From NCBI GenBank assembly GCA_049613665.1, contig JBMZCV010000194.1, forward strand, positions 1 to 9,322: 9,322 bases of DNA, given 5' to 3'. The position numbers and the translations under genes were made by a program. Shown here piece after piece: positions 1-6,972 of this stretch (position 1 is its first letter; each line of letters starts with the position of its first letter). The notes under the pieces are model-generated. The model was given only the letters and a program-made list of their open reading frames with translations, searched no databases and was not told where the DNA came from. This stretch comes from JBMZCV01 sp049613665. Its GTDB lineage: Bacteria > Bacteroidota > Bacteroidia > Chitinophagales > UBA2359.

Positions 1-919
1 AAGCTCGTTTGTCTTCATCTGCTAAAGATTGTGTTAAGCCTAACTTTTCGCTTGTGCCTTGATGCTTCGATAAAAGTGCCAAATATTGGTCTTTCAAATC
101 AGTAAACTCTATTTCAAAAGCTCGTTTGTCTTCCTCCACAAGTGAGTTTGTAATATCCAAATCTTCTTGTAAAGTGATGCTTTTCATTTTTTCTGCATCA
201 TATTTTACCAAAATTGCAGCAAGTTGAGCTTGAATATCTGCTAATTCAATGTCATAAGCTCGTTTATCTTCGATAGATAGTGATTGTGCCAAGCCCAACT
301 TTTCGTTTGTAGTAGAAAGGTCTTTTTTGGCCAAATTTAGTAACCCTAAAATTGCCAAATATTCCGTTTTCATACCACCATACTCTATTTCAAAAGCTCG
401 TTTGTCTTCGGCTGCTAAAGATTGTGTTAAACCTAACTTTTCGCTTGTGCCTTGATGCTTAGATAAAAGTGCCAAATATTGGTCTTTCAAATCAGCGAAC
501 TCTATTTCAAAAGCTCGTTTGTCTTCGGCTGCTAAAGATTGTGTTAAACCTAATTTTTCGCTTGTGCCTTGATGCTTCGATAAAAGTGCCAAATATTGGT
601 CTTTCAAATCAGCGAACTCTATTTCAAAGGCTCGTTTGTCTTCCTCCACAAGTGAGTTTGTAATATCCAAATCTTCTTGCAAAGTGATGCTTTTCATTTT
701 TTCTGCATCATATTTCGCCAAAATTTCAGCAAGTTGAGTTTGAATATCTGCCAATTCAATGTCGTAAGCTCGTTTATCTTCGATAGATAATGATTGTGTC
801 AAACCTAATTTTTCGTTTGTAGTAGAAAGGTCTTTTTTGGCCAAATTTAGTAAACCTAAAATTGCCAAATATTCCGTTTTCATACCACCATACTCTACTT
901 CAAAAGCTCGTTTATCTTC
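1..919 (-). repeat. Nested in-frame tandem repeat array, A-B-C-C-A-B-C, 510-bp higher-order period
   Basis: Reading the minus strand, modules lie at A1 782-919, B1 644-781, C1 527-643, C2 410-526, A2 272-409, B2 134-271, C3 17-133; a further module begins at 16 and leaves the window. A and B are 138 bp (46 codons), C is 117 bp (39 codons). Every module starts with codons for EDKRA. Positions 1-409 and 511-919 align without gaps at an offset of 510, and I count 22 differences by eye (about 95% identity). Most are silent; seven amino acids change. C1 and C2 differ at 3 of 117 bases. The unit therefore arose by at least two rounds: divergence of A, B and C, then duplication of the whole block. 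Confidence 0.93.
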
Positions 920-1870
920 GGCTGCCAAAGCTTGTGTAGCAGCTAATTGTTCATTCAAACCATCTAAACGATTTTGCAAATCATTTATTCCCAATTTCAA
1001 ATCCATTTTCTCATCTTTCAAGTCGGCAATAGTATCATTTGCTTCGCTCAAAAGATTCAAAGTATCATCGTAGTTGCTTTGCACGCCACCCATCTGAATT
1101 TTCAATTCACCAATTTGCTCTTTTAAATTTCTTTTTTGAGCTTCCAAATCGCTAATATTTCCTTTTGCAGAATCAAAATTGCCTAAAAGACCATTATATT
1201 CTGTTTGTAAATTCGCTTTTGCACTTGTTGAATCTTTAAATGAAATTTGTAAACTTGTAAAGTCATCTCGCAAAGTTGCCAAATCATTATTCAAATCATT
1301 TTTATCTGTTTCTAGCTTTTTTGCTTTTGCCGCAGAAACATCAAACCTAGATGATAAACTAGCATATTTTGTTTTTTCATTTTGCAAACTCTTAGCACAA
1401 GCAGCTTTATCGGCTTCCAATTTTTTAATAGTAGCTTTCTTAGCATTCAATTCTGCTTGCAACTTGTCATACTCTCTTTTTAGCGTATCCATTTCGCTAG
1501 CAGATTGTTTTTTGAAAGATGAAAACGCATTATTTACATTTGTGTTTTCAGATGTCAGTTGCAAATGGTCACTTTTGAGAGAGCCAAATGTTCTACGCAA
1601 GTCGCCAAAAGAAATGTTTAGCTGACTTTCTTTTTCTTTCAAACTATTATGTTCGTTTTTAAGGTCGCCATATTGCAAAATATGGGTATCGTGTTGAGAT
1701 TTTAAGCTAGTATATTCTTTATCTCTTTCGCCGAATTTTTCTTCCAAAGAAACGATTTTATCATTCAATTCTTCTGTGTAATTTCTACATAACCATCTTC
1801 GCAAAAGCCAACCCAAAAGGAAAGCTAATAATAGAGGTAGTAGGCATAAAAACCATGACCATAAAGACAT
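1..1870 (-). CDS. Membrane-anchored long coiled-coil protein with nested repeats (partial, C-terminus beyond left edge)
   Basis: The frame is open from the ATG at 1868-1870 to the left edge, 623 codons without a stop; an in-frame TAA lies at 1883-1885, and this is the first ATG after it. Residues ~4-24 form one hydrophobic segment (WSWFLCLLPLLLAFLLGWLL) followed by RRWLCR. The rest is charged, Leu/Lys/Glu/Asp-rich and almost free of Pro, as in a long coiled coil. Residues ~30-317 are non-repetitive coil; from 318 on, modules of 46 or 39 residues each start with EDKRA. No catalytic domain is visible. It lies 279 bp downstream of the OmpA-like gene on the same strand, with no clear promoter between, so co-transcription is possible. 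Basic residues after the membrane segment and none before it would favour a cytoplasmic coil, but an uncleaved export signal cannot be excluded. The function is unknown; a structural or scaffold role is inferred from architecture only. Confidence 0.88.
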   Translation of the reverse strand, partial: MSLWSWFLCLLPLLLAFLLGWLLRRWLCRNYTEELNDKIVSLEEKFGERDKEYTSLKSQHDTHILQYGDLKNEHNSLKEKESQLNISFGDLRRTFGSLKSDHLQLTSENTNVNNAFSSFKKQSASEMDTLKREYDKLQAELNAKKATIKKLEADKAACAKSLQNEKTKYASLSSRFDVSAAKAKKLETDKNDLNNDLATLRDDFTSLQISFKDSTSAKANLQTEYNGLLGNFDSAKGNISDLEAQKRNLKEQIGELKIQMGGVQSNYDDTLNLLSEANDTIADLKDEKMDLKLGINDLQNRLDGLNEQLAATQALAAEDKRAFEVEYGGMKTEYLAILGLLNLAKKDLSTTNEKLGLTQSLSIEDKRAYDIELADIQTQLAEILAKYDAEKMKSITLQEDLDITNSLVEEDKRAFEIEFADLKDQYLALLSKHQGTSEKLGLTQSLAAEDKRAFEIEFADLKDQYLALLSKHQGTSEKLGLTQSLAAEDKRAFEIEYGGMKTEYLAILGLLNLAKKDLSTTNEKLGLAQSLSIEDKRAYDIELADIQAQLAAILVKYDAEKMKSITLQEDLDITNSLVEEDKRAFEIEFTDLKDQYLALLSKHQGTSEKLGLTQSLADEDKRA

Positions 1871-2149
1871 ATTACAGTTATTTTATTAGTTTGATAATTT
1901 TTTTTAATACTTTTGATGAAATCTAAGGAAGAAATGACATATTTTTTAGCCAAAACGGTCGAATATAAAAAGTTATAAGCTATCGTTTTTTAGAAATATG
2001 TCATTTCTAATACCTCAAAAATCTGTCAGACTTGAACTTTTTTTTCTTAGTCAAACAAGAAAAATAAATTGCTCATTTGTGGAAGCTAACACCAAAAATT
2101 TCAATGCGTTAGCAAGCCAAACGGCCTATATTAATTTAGTGCTTGGCAC
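1871..2149. other. Intergenic region between the OmpA-like gene and the coiled-coil gene
   Basis: No open frame of note lies here. Just after the OmpA-like stop there is a short hairpin (agtgc-ttg-gcact, 2138-2150) without a following U-run, so it is not a good terminator. A 6-bp inverted repeat (gctaac 2085-2090 / gttagc 2108-2113) is weak. The strongest element is the 15-bp inverted repeat described separately. No TAnnTTTG box is found on the minus strand here, which leaves the promoter of the coiled-coil gene unidentified or places it further upstream. Confidence 0.6.
1930..2008. promoter_or_regulatory. 15-bp perfect inverted repeat with an alternative local hairpin
   Basis: agaaatgacatattt (1930-1944) is perfectly complementary to aaatatgtcatttct (1994-2008), with a 49-nt loop. 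The right arm sits inside TAGAAATATGTCATTTCTA (1991-2009), which can fold alone as a 7-bp stem with a 5-nt loop. The two foldings exclude each other. The element lies 60-140 bases upstream of the coiled-coil start codon on the minus strand. Whether it acts as RNA or DNA, or at all, is unknown. Confidence 0.45.
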
Positions 2150-4258
2150 TTAATAAACGAGTTCTATTGTTGTACGACGATTTTTCGACCGCCCTGCTGC
2201 TGTGTTATTATCAGCAATAGGTTTTGTTTCGCCTTTAGAGTCGCTCATCAGTTGCGAAGCACGAATACCATTTTTCACTAAATAATCCTTAGCAAAATCA
2301 GCACGTTTTTTACCCAAAATCATATTTTTGGCAGCATCGCCTTGGCTGTCTGTATGTCCTGTTACACGCACTTTCACATTTGGTTTTTTATCTAAATAAT
2401 AGAGCAAGTCTGTGAAATATTGTCGTAACTCGGCATCAATAATCATTTTAGACTTATTGGTTTCAAAATAAATTGTTCGTGGTTTTGCTTTAATATCTGC
2501 CTCAATTTTCTTCAATCTAGCATCATCTTCTTTCTTTTCCGCCTCTTTTTCTGCCACCTTTTTATTTTCAAAAGTATAATCGACACCTCTCACAATCTGG
2601 CCATTTACCACAGGCAAATCTTTTCTCATGCGAGAAGCTACTTTTATTTGCTCACTATTTGCACCCAAACTCACCAATAATTGTTTCACATTATTGGCAC
2701 GTCCCAAACCTAAGTTTTTCGATAAGCTATTATTTTTCTCACTCTCGCCATACCAGCCTGTAATAGTTAGCTCTTTATTTGGATGTTTTTTCAAATGAGC
2801 AATAGCTTGTTGATACGCTCGTTTCACTTTTGGTGATAATGGTTGATTGGCTTCAAAATTCGATTCTTTAAATACTAAATCATCATCAACATCGGCTTTG
2901 AAAGTATCGCCTGTTGTGTCCGTAATCACTAAATTTCGCACCGCATTTTCCGAATTTGGCAATAAACTGAAATTAACACCTCCACGCATTTTATTGTTGG
3001 CATCAAAAACAATATTGTCATTTTTAATTCCCTCCAACACAAATTGATTAGCATTTGCACCTAAAGCAACAAGTTGTTCTTTAATTGAATTGGCACGTTC
3101 TACGCCTAAATTATCAAATTTTCCATTATATTTTTCGCTACCTGAATAGTAACCTTTTAAAGTCATTTTTTCGGAAGGATTAGCTTTTAAGTAAGCCGCC
3201 ATTTTTTGCAAACCTGCTTTAGCTGTTCCGTCAATATTTCCTTTTCCTTTAGATTTGTCAAATGACAAGCCTGCTGGATTAAAGTTGAGCTTAAAGTTAT
3301 TTTTTCCTGTAACCGTAAACGGACTAAGCATAAAACTATTATTTCCGCCTAAACTGAAATTAACACCTCCACGCATTTTATTGTTGGCATCAAAAACAAT
3401 ATTGTCATTTTTAATTCCCTCCAACACAAATTGATTAGCATTTGCACCTAAAGCAACAAGTTGTTCTTTAATTGAATTGGCACGTTCTACGCCTAAATTA
3501 TCAAATTTTCCATTATATTTTTCGCTACCTGAATAGTAACCTTTTAAAGTCATTTTTTCGGAAGGATTAGCTTTTAAGTAAGCCGCCATTTTTTGCAAAC
3601 CTGCTTTAGCTGTTCCGTCAATATTTCCTTTTCCTTTAGATTTGTCAAATGACAAGCCTGCTGGATTAAAGTTGAGCTTAAAGTTATTTTTTCCTGTAAC
3701 CGTAAACGGACTAAGCATAAAACTATTATTTCCAGCACTACTTCCGTTAAACTGAAAACCCATATTGGCTGGCATCATACCATTTGTAAACTTAATATTG
3801 TCGTCTTTTATGCCTCGCAAATTTATTTGAGCAGGATTTGCACCCAAAGCAACCAACTTTTGTTTAATAGCATTGGCACGTTCTACCCCTAAGTTTTCGA
3901 ACTTTCCGCTATATTTTTCATTGCCTGCATAACGGCCTGTAAGCGTCATTTTCTTATTAGGGTTTTGTTTCAAATAACTACCCAACTTCTGAAATGCTGC
4001 TTGCGTAGCAGACGGAATTGTAGGCTTAAAATCGGATTGAGAAAAGGTAAACCCTTCTGGTGATTGAGCCATAAAATTATTGCCGTCTTTGATGAGCAAT
4101 GGACTTGCTAATGCTCCTGTACTTGCAATTGTGGTAGCATTATTTCCCTTGTCGCCAAACAAACCTGTACAGCATGGTGGTTGGACAAACCATAAATATA
4201 TGCTTCCTAATATGATAACCAATAACAATCCAAAAATAAAGGTACTAATATTCTTCAT
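2150..4258 (-). CDS. Membrane-anchored multi-module OmpA-family protein
   Basis: The protein has 702 residues. Residues 2-24 (one Lys, then a hydrophobic stretch) form a membrane anchor or uncleaved signal, followed by PPCC at 27-30; no classical lipobox is seen. Four related modules follow at ~70-170, 176-303, 305-432 and ~445-563, each with the pattern yLk-nP...tG-y---E---NLG--RAN--K--L--LGA. A charged KEAEKK helix (~568-592) leads to a canonical OmpA/Pal domain (~593-702) with GHTDSQG (D637), KKRA (R652) and GRSKNRR (689-695). D637 and R652 are 15 apart, the same spacing as the diaminopimelate-binding Asp/Arg pair known in OmpA of Acinetobacter. The C-terminus is therefore expected to bind peptidoglycan in the periplasm. 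The role of the inner modules is unknown. The gene diverges from the GH31 gene and precedes the coiled-coil gene. The ATG at 4258 is chosen because it precedes the membrane segment directly. Confidence 0.9.
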   Translation of the reverse strand: MKNISTFIFGLLLVIILGSIYLWFVQPPCCTGLFGDKGNNATTIASTGALASPLLIKDGNNFMAQSPEGFTFSQSDFKPTIPSATQAAFQKLGSYLKQNPNKKMTLTGRYAGNEKYSGKFENLGVERANAIKQKLVALGANPAQINLRGIKDDNIKFTNGMMPANMGFQFNGSSAGNNSFMLSPFTVTGKNNFKLNFNPAGLSFDKSKGKGNIDGTAKAGLQKMAAYLKANPSEKMTLKGYYSGSEKYNGKFDNLGVERANSIKEQLVALGANANQFVLEGIKNDNIVFDANNKMRGGVNFSLGGNNSFMLSPFTVTGKNNFKLNFNPAGLSFDKSKGKGNIDGTAKAGLQKMAAYLKANPSEKMTLKGYYSGSEKYNGKFDNLGVERANSIKEQLVALGANANQFVLEGIKNDNIVFDANNKMRGGVNFSLLPNSENAVRNLVITDTTGDTFKADVDDDLVFKESNFEANQPLSPKVKRAYQQAIAHLKKHPNKELTITGWYGESEKNNSLSKNLGLGRANNVKQLLVSLGANSEQIKVASRMRKDLPVVNGQIVRGVDYTFENKKVAEKEAEKKEDDARLKKIEADIKAKPRTIYFETNKSKMIIDAELRQYFTDLLYYLDKKPNVKVRVTGHTDSQGDAAKNMILGKKRADFAKDYLVKNGIRASQLMSDSKGETKPIADNNTAAGRSKNRRTTIELVY
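2963..3733 (-). repeat. Perfect 384-bp in-frame direct duplication inside the OmpA-like gene
   Basis: Positions 2963-3346 and 3350-3733 are identical base for base as far as I can read them, with a period of 387 bp (129 codons). The copies encode residues 176-303 and 305-432, which are two successive OmpA-like modules. Because silent sites are also identical, the duplication is recent or has been kept uniform by gene conversion. Confidence 0.95.
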
Positions 4259-4499
4259 GTAAACTTTTTTTTAGTTTCCTTAAAAAAATCTTTGAAAAAG
4301 CCAATTTTTTAATAACATTTTTACGACATTAAGGTAGTTAAAAAGTGACAAAAAAATTAACTTTTTTTAATAATTATTAAAATCACATAAATGTATTTTT
4401 TACTTTAATATGATTTTAATAGTTAAGACTCTTAAAACATATAAATAAAATGAACTTTATTTGTATGCTATTTTACGCAAAGTATATAACTATTTATTT
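4259..4499. other. Divergent intergenic region between OmpA-like and GH31 genes
   Basis: This 241-bp stretch must hold the promoters of both genes, since they point away from each other. It is very AT-rich. I found no exact TAnnTTTG box on either strand close to the starts. It contains the 18-bp palindrome at 4365-4382 and a 17-codon ORF that runs into the GH31 start, both listed separately. Confidence 0.5.
4365..4382. promoter_or_regulatory. 18-bp perfect palindrome, possible operator
   Basis: TTTTAATAATTATTAAAA equals its own reverse complement and lies between the two divergent start codons. It consists of A and T only, and the local sequence is almost pure A/T, so a chance origin is quite possible. 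Confidence 0.2.
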
Positions 4500-4503
4500 A
4501 TGA
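4450..4503 (+). other. 17-codon ORF overlapping the GH31 start codon (possible leader peptide)
   Basis: An ATG at 4450 opens a frame for MNFICMLFYAKYITIYL, ending in TGA at 4501-4503. The stop overlaps the proposed GH31 ATG (4500-4502) as ATGA, an arrangement often linked to translational coupling. The peptide is hydrophobic and resembles nothing I know. It may be chance. Confidence 0.2.
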
Positions 4504-6689
4504 TATATTCAAATCAGCTTATTTGTTTTAAAATATTATTTTTTTATTTTATTTCATTTTTATTTACTTTTGAAGCAAAAAGCACCAATTTTTCTATTGA
4601 AATAACTCCTAATCTGCCTAACAGTATTAGCAGTCTAAATGAAAAGTTTAGTATCTCTTTTACAGATTCTATTTTAGGCATCAATGCCTTTCCAAATCAA
4701 AAGCTAGTAGAATTTTCGCTTGATAAATCTTTTATTTTGGCCGAAAAAAGAAAAAATAAGGTAAAAGATAGAATGGCTTCGTATCATTTTAAGCATAAAA
4801 CTTTGGTTAAATGTGAGCAACAGGTTATCACAAATGCAACGAATACAGAAAACAGCATTTCAATAACAGGAAAATTTAAAGATTGCGATTGTGCGTATCA
4901 AATCGATTTGGAATATCGAGAAGATGAAAGCTTAGATTTGACTTTAAGTCTTAGCGATACCACTTACAATTATGTCGCTTTACAATACTTGACAGCCGAA
5001 GATGAGCATTTTTTCGGCTTTGGTGAGCAATACGCACATTTCGATATGAAAGGAAAAAAGCCAACGATTTTTAGCGAAGAACAAGGCATTGGGCGTGGCG
5101 ACAAACCGATTAGTTTTTGGTCTGGTTTGGCAGGTTCTACTGGCCACGATTTTGCGACACACAAAGCCATTCCTTTTTATATTAGCACAGGAAGCGAGCA
5201 AAAAAGCATTCCACAACGAGCTATGTTTGTCGAAAATAGGCAGTTTGTCGCTTATGATTTTACCGAAAAAAATGATGCGAGTTGCAGCGTTTGGCATCAC
5301 ACTTTGACGACAAAATGGTGGGCTGCCGAAAGTCCTTTAGATTTGATAGAAAAATATACGGCACATACAGGCCGCTTGCCAGAATTGCCAGATTGGGCGT
5401 ATGGAACGTGGCTCGGTTTGCAAGGTGGCAGCAAAGATGTGTTGGAAAAAATAGCAGAAGCAAAGGCAGCCGACAATCCTGTTAGCGTGCTTTGGATTCA
5501 AGATTGGGTAGGGAAGCGAAAAACTCGTTTTGGCTCGCAGCTTTGGTGGAATTGGAAAGCTGATGAAGAAAGTTATCCAAATTTTAAGCAATTTTGCGAA
5601 AAACTCAATGAAGAAGATGTAAAAGTTTTAGGCTATGTCAATTCTTTTTTGGCAAATGAAAGGGAGTTGGTAGAGCAAGCAAAAGCCAATAATTATTTGA
5701 TAAAAAACGAAAAAGGCGAAAATTACGACATCGTAACACCAGGTTTTCCAGCTTATTTGGTAGATTTGAGCAATCCTGCCGCTTTTGAATGGCTAAAAAA
5801 AGTGATTATAAACGATATGATAAACATGGGTTTGAGCGGTTGGATGGCTGATTATGCCGATTGGCTGCCTTTAGATTGCAAGCCTTTTTCTGGCGAATCG
5901 GCATGGGCATATCACAATGCCTATCCTGTGGAATTTGCTCGCCTCAATAGAGAAGCGGTAGAAGAAGCCGAAAAGTTGGGCGAAATTGTGTTTTTTATGC
6001 GTACAGGACATAGCTATTCCAATCGTTATTCCACTTTATTTTGGCTCGGCGACCAGATGGTAAACTGGGGAAAAAATGACGGTTTACCTTCCACTGTGCC
6101 AGCTTTATTGTCGAGTGGCATGAGCGGTATTAGCTTGAATCATAGCGACATTGGCGGTTTCACAACGGTTTCGCTACCGATGGTAAAGGTAAAAAGAAGC
6201 CGAGAATTGCTCTGTCGTTGGTCTGAACTCAATGCTTTTACGCCTATTTTCCGCACACATGAGGGTTTGATGCCCGAAAAAAATGCTCAAGTGTATAGCG
6301 ACGAAGAAGCTGTTGATGCTTTCGCCAAAATGGGACGCTTGCATTTTGCTTTGAAGCCTTATTTCAAGATTTTGGCTAAGGAAGCGGCCGAAAAAGGCTA
6401 TCCTGTGTTGCGTGCTTTGTATCTGCATTATCCAGATGATGCGGTGACTTATGATTTGATGTATCAGTTTTTGGTAGGTAGCGATTTGTTGGTATTTCCT
6501 GTTTTGGAGAAAGGTGCGGAAAGTGTGAAAGGCTATTTTCCAGCAGGCAAATGGAAACATATTTGGACAAATGAGGTGTTTGATGGTGGCAAATGGACGA
6601 CTGTGAATGCTCCGCTTGGGCAGCCTGCGGCTTTTTTGAGGGTTGATGGTAGTCATTTTGAGTTGTTGGAAGGGGTTTTGAAGGAATAA
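4500..6689 (+). CDS. Exported glycoside hydrolase family 31 alpha-glycosidase, YihQ (sulfoquinovosidase)-like
   Basis: Starting at the ATG at 4500 the protein has 729 residues with an N-terminal signal (SNQLICFKILFFYFISFLFT) and is predicted to be exported. An in-frame TTG at 4461 would add 13 residues before the signal and is less likely. An N-terminal beta-sandwich (~30-290, with GFGEQ and EQGIGRGDKP) precedes the catalytic barrel (~295-630). GH31 retaining-enzyme residues are visible: nucleophile D451 in GWMADYADWLP and acid/base D518 in LGDQMVNW. HSDIGG, FRTHEG and LKPY match Escherichia coli YihQ as I remember it. YihQ binds the sulfonate through a Q-Q-R-W set; here Q308, Q334 and W350 are kept, but the Arg position is Q347, and the Tyr of HSDIGGY is F554. 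The substrate is therefore uncertain: an alpha-glucoside or sulfoquinovoside-like compound. E. coli YihQ is cytoplasmic and has no signal. No sulfoquinovose catabolic genes are adjacent. Confidence 0.9.
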   Translation: MIYSNQLICFKILFFYFISFLFTFEAKSTNFSIEITPNLPNSISSLNEKFSISFTDSILGINAFPNQKLVEFSLDKSFILAEKRKNKVKDRMASYHFKHKTLVKCEQQVITNATNTENSISITGKFKDCDCAYQIDLEYREDESLDLTLSLSDTTYNYVALQYLTAEDEHFFGFGEQYAHFDMKGKKPTIFSEEQGIGRGDKPISFWSGLAGSTGHDFATHKAIPFYISTGSEQKSIPQRAMFVENRQFVAYDFTEKNDASCSVWHHTLTTKWWAAESPLDLIEKYTAHTGRLPELPDWAYGTWLGLQGGSKDVLEKIAEAKAADNPVSVLWIQDWVGKRKTRFGSQLWWNWKADEESYPNFKQFCEKLNEEDVKVLGYVNSFLANERELVEQAKANNYLIKNEKGENYDIVTPGFPAYLVDLSNPAAFEWLKKVIINDMINMGLSGWMADYADWLPLDCKPFSGESAWAYHNAYPVEFARLNREAVEEAEKLGEIVFFMRTGHSYSNRYSTLFWLGDQMVNWGKNDGLPSTVPALLSSGMSGISLNHSDIGGFTTVSLPMVKVKRSRELLCRWSELNAFTPIFRTHEGLMPEKNAQVYSDEEAVDAFAKMGRLHFALKPYFKILAKEAAEKGYPVLRALYLHYPDDAVTYDLMYQFLVGSDLLVFPVLEKGAESVKGYFPAGKWKHIWTNEVFDGGKWTTVNAPLGQPAAFLRVDGSHFELLEGVLKE

Positions 6690-6972
6690 TAGCAAAATAT
6701 ATTTGATAGGAAGCACACTAAAAATCTAAAATTGCAAAACACACATCAACTTTGCATTACAAATAATACTGCATTTCTATTTTCAGTCAAAAAAAATGAA
6801 CCTTTGAAGCTATCAGATGTACTAAAAAATGTATTTTCTAAGTAAAACGAAACACGCAAACTTTTTTTCTGAAACGATAAAATGTCAAGTTTTGCGAAAA
6901 GTTAGCTAGAAAATGTTATTTTTGCCTATTCAAAAACAAATTCAATACACATTTCGTAATTTTTTATATTAA
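6690..6972 (+). other. Intergenic region between GH31 gene and ftsX
   Basis: This 283-bp stretch has no coding potential that I can see. It contains the ftsX promoter candidate (listed separately). A second TAnnTTTG match, TATATTTG at 6698-6705, has a TTTG 17 bases upstream (6677-6680, inside the end of the GH31 gene). It would start transcription about 260 bases before ftsX and is weaker by spacing. A 6-bp inverted repeat (tgcaaa 6733-6738 / tttgca 6751-6756) is not followed by a T-run, so no convincing terminator for the GH31 gene is seen. Confidence 0.5.
6891..6924 (+). promoter_or_regulatory. Bacteroidota-type promoter for ftsX
   Basis: TTTG at 6891-6894 and TATTTTTG at 6917-6924 match the -33 (TTTG) and -7 (TAnnTTTG) boxes of the Bacteroidota primary sigma factor. 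The spacer is 22 bases, slightly longer than the usual 19-21. Transcription would begin near 6930, leaving a leader of about 40 bases before the ftsX ATG. Confidence 0.55.

Noticed and set aside
1..919. CRISPR-like array suggested by regular repeated units
   Set aside because: The units are contiguous, in frame and coding, without unique spacers; differences are mostly silent, so this is a protein repeat.
469..1625. Plus-strand ORFs at 469-663, 837-1073 and 1179-1625
   Set aside because: They lie antisense to the open minus-strand coiled-coil frame. Their own repeats merely mirror its repeats, and their products show no domain.
2138..2150. Hairpin directly after the OmpA-like stop as a terminator
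   Set aside because: The stem has only 5 bp and is followed by AAATT rather than a T-run on the minus strand.
4970..5591. Several minus- and plus-strand ORFs inside the GH31 gene
   Set aside because: The GH31 frame carries catalytic motifs through the whole region; the other frames give Cys/Phe-rich or Arg-rich sequence with no recognisable pattern.
6677..6705. Second promoter match TTTG-N17-TATATTTG
   Set aside because: The spacer is shorter than usual, half lies in the GH31 coding region, and it is far from ftsX; the downstream match explains ftsX better.
6174..6716. 180-residue minus-strand ORF over the end of the GH31 gene
   Set aside because: It overlaps conserved GH31 sequence (HSDIGG region to C-terminus) and looks like low-quality antisense translation, with many His, Ile and Gln residues.
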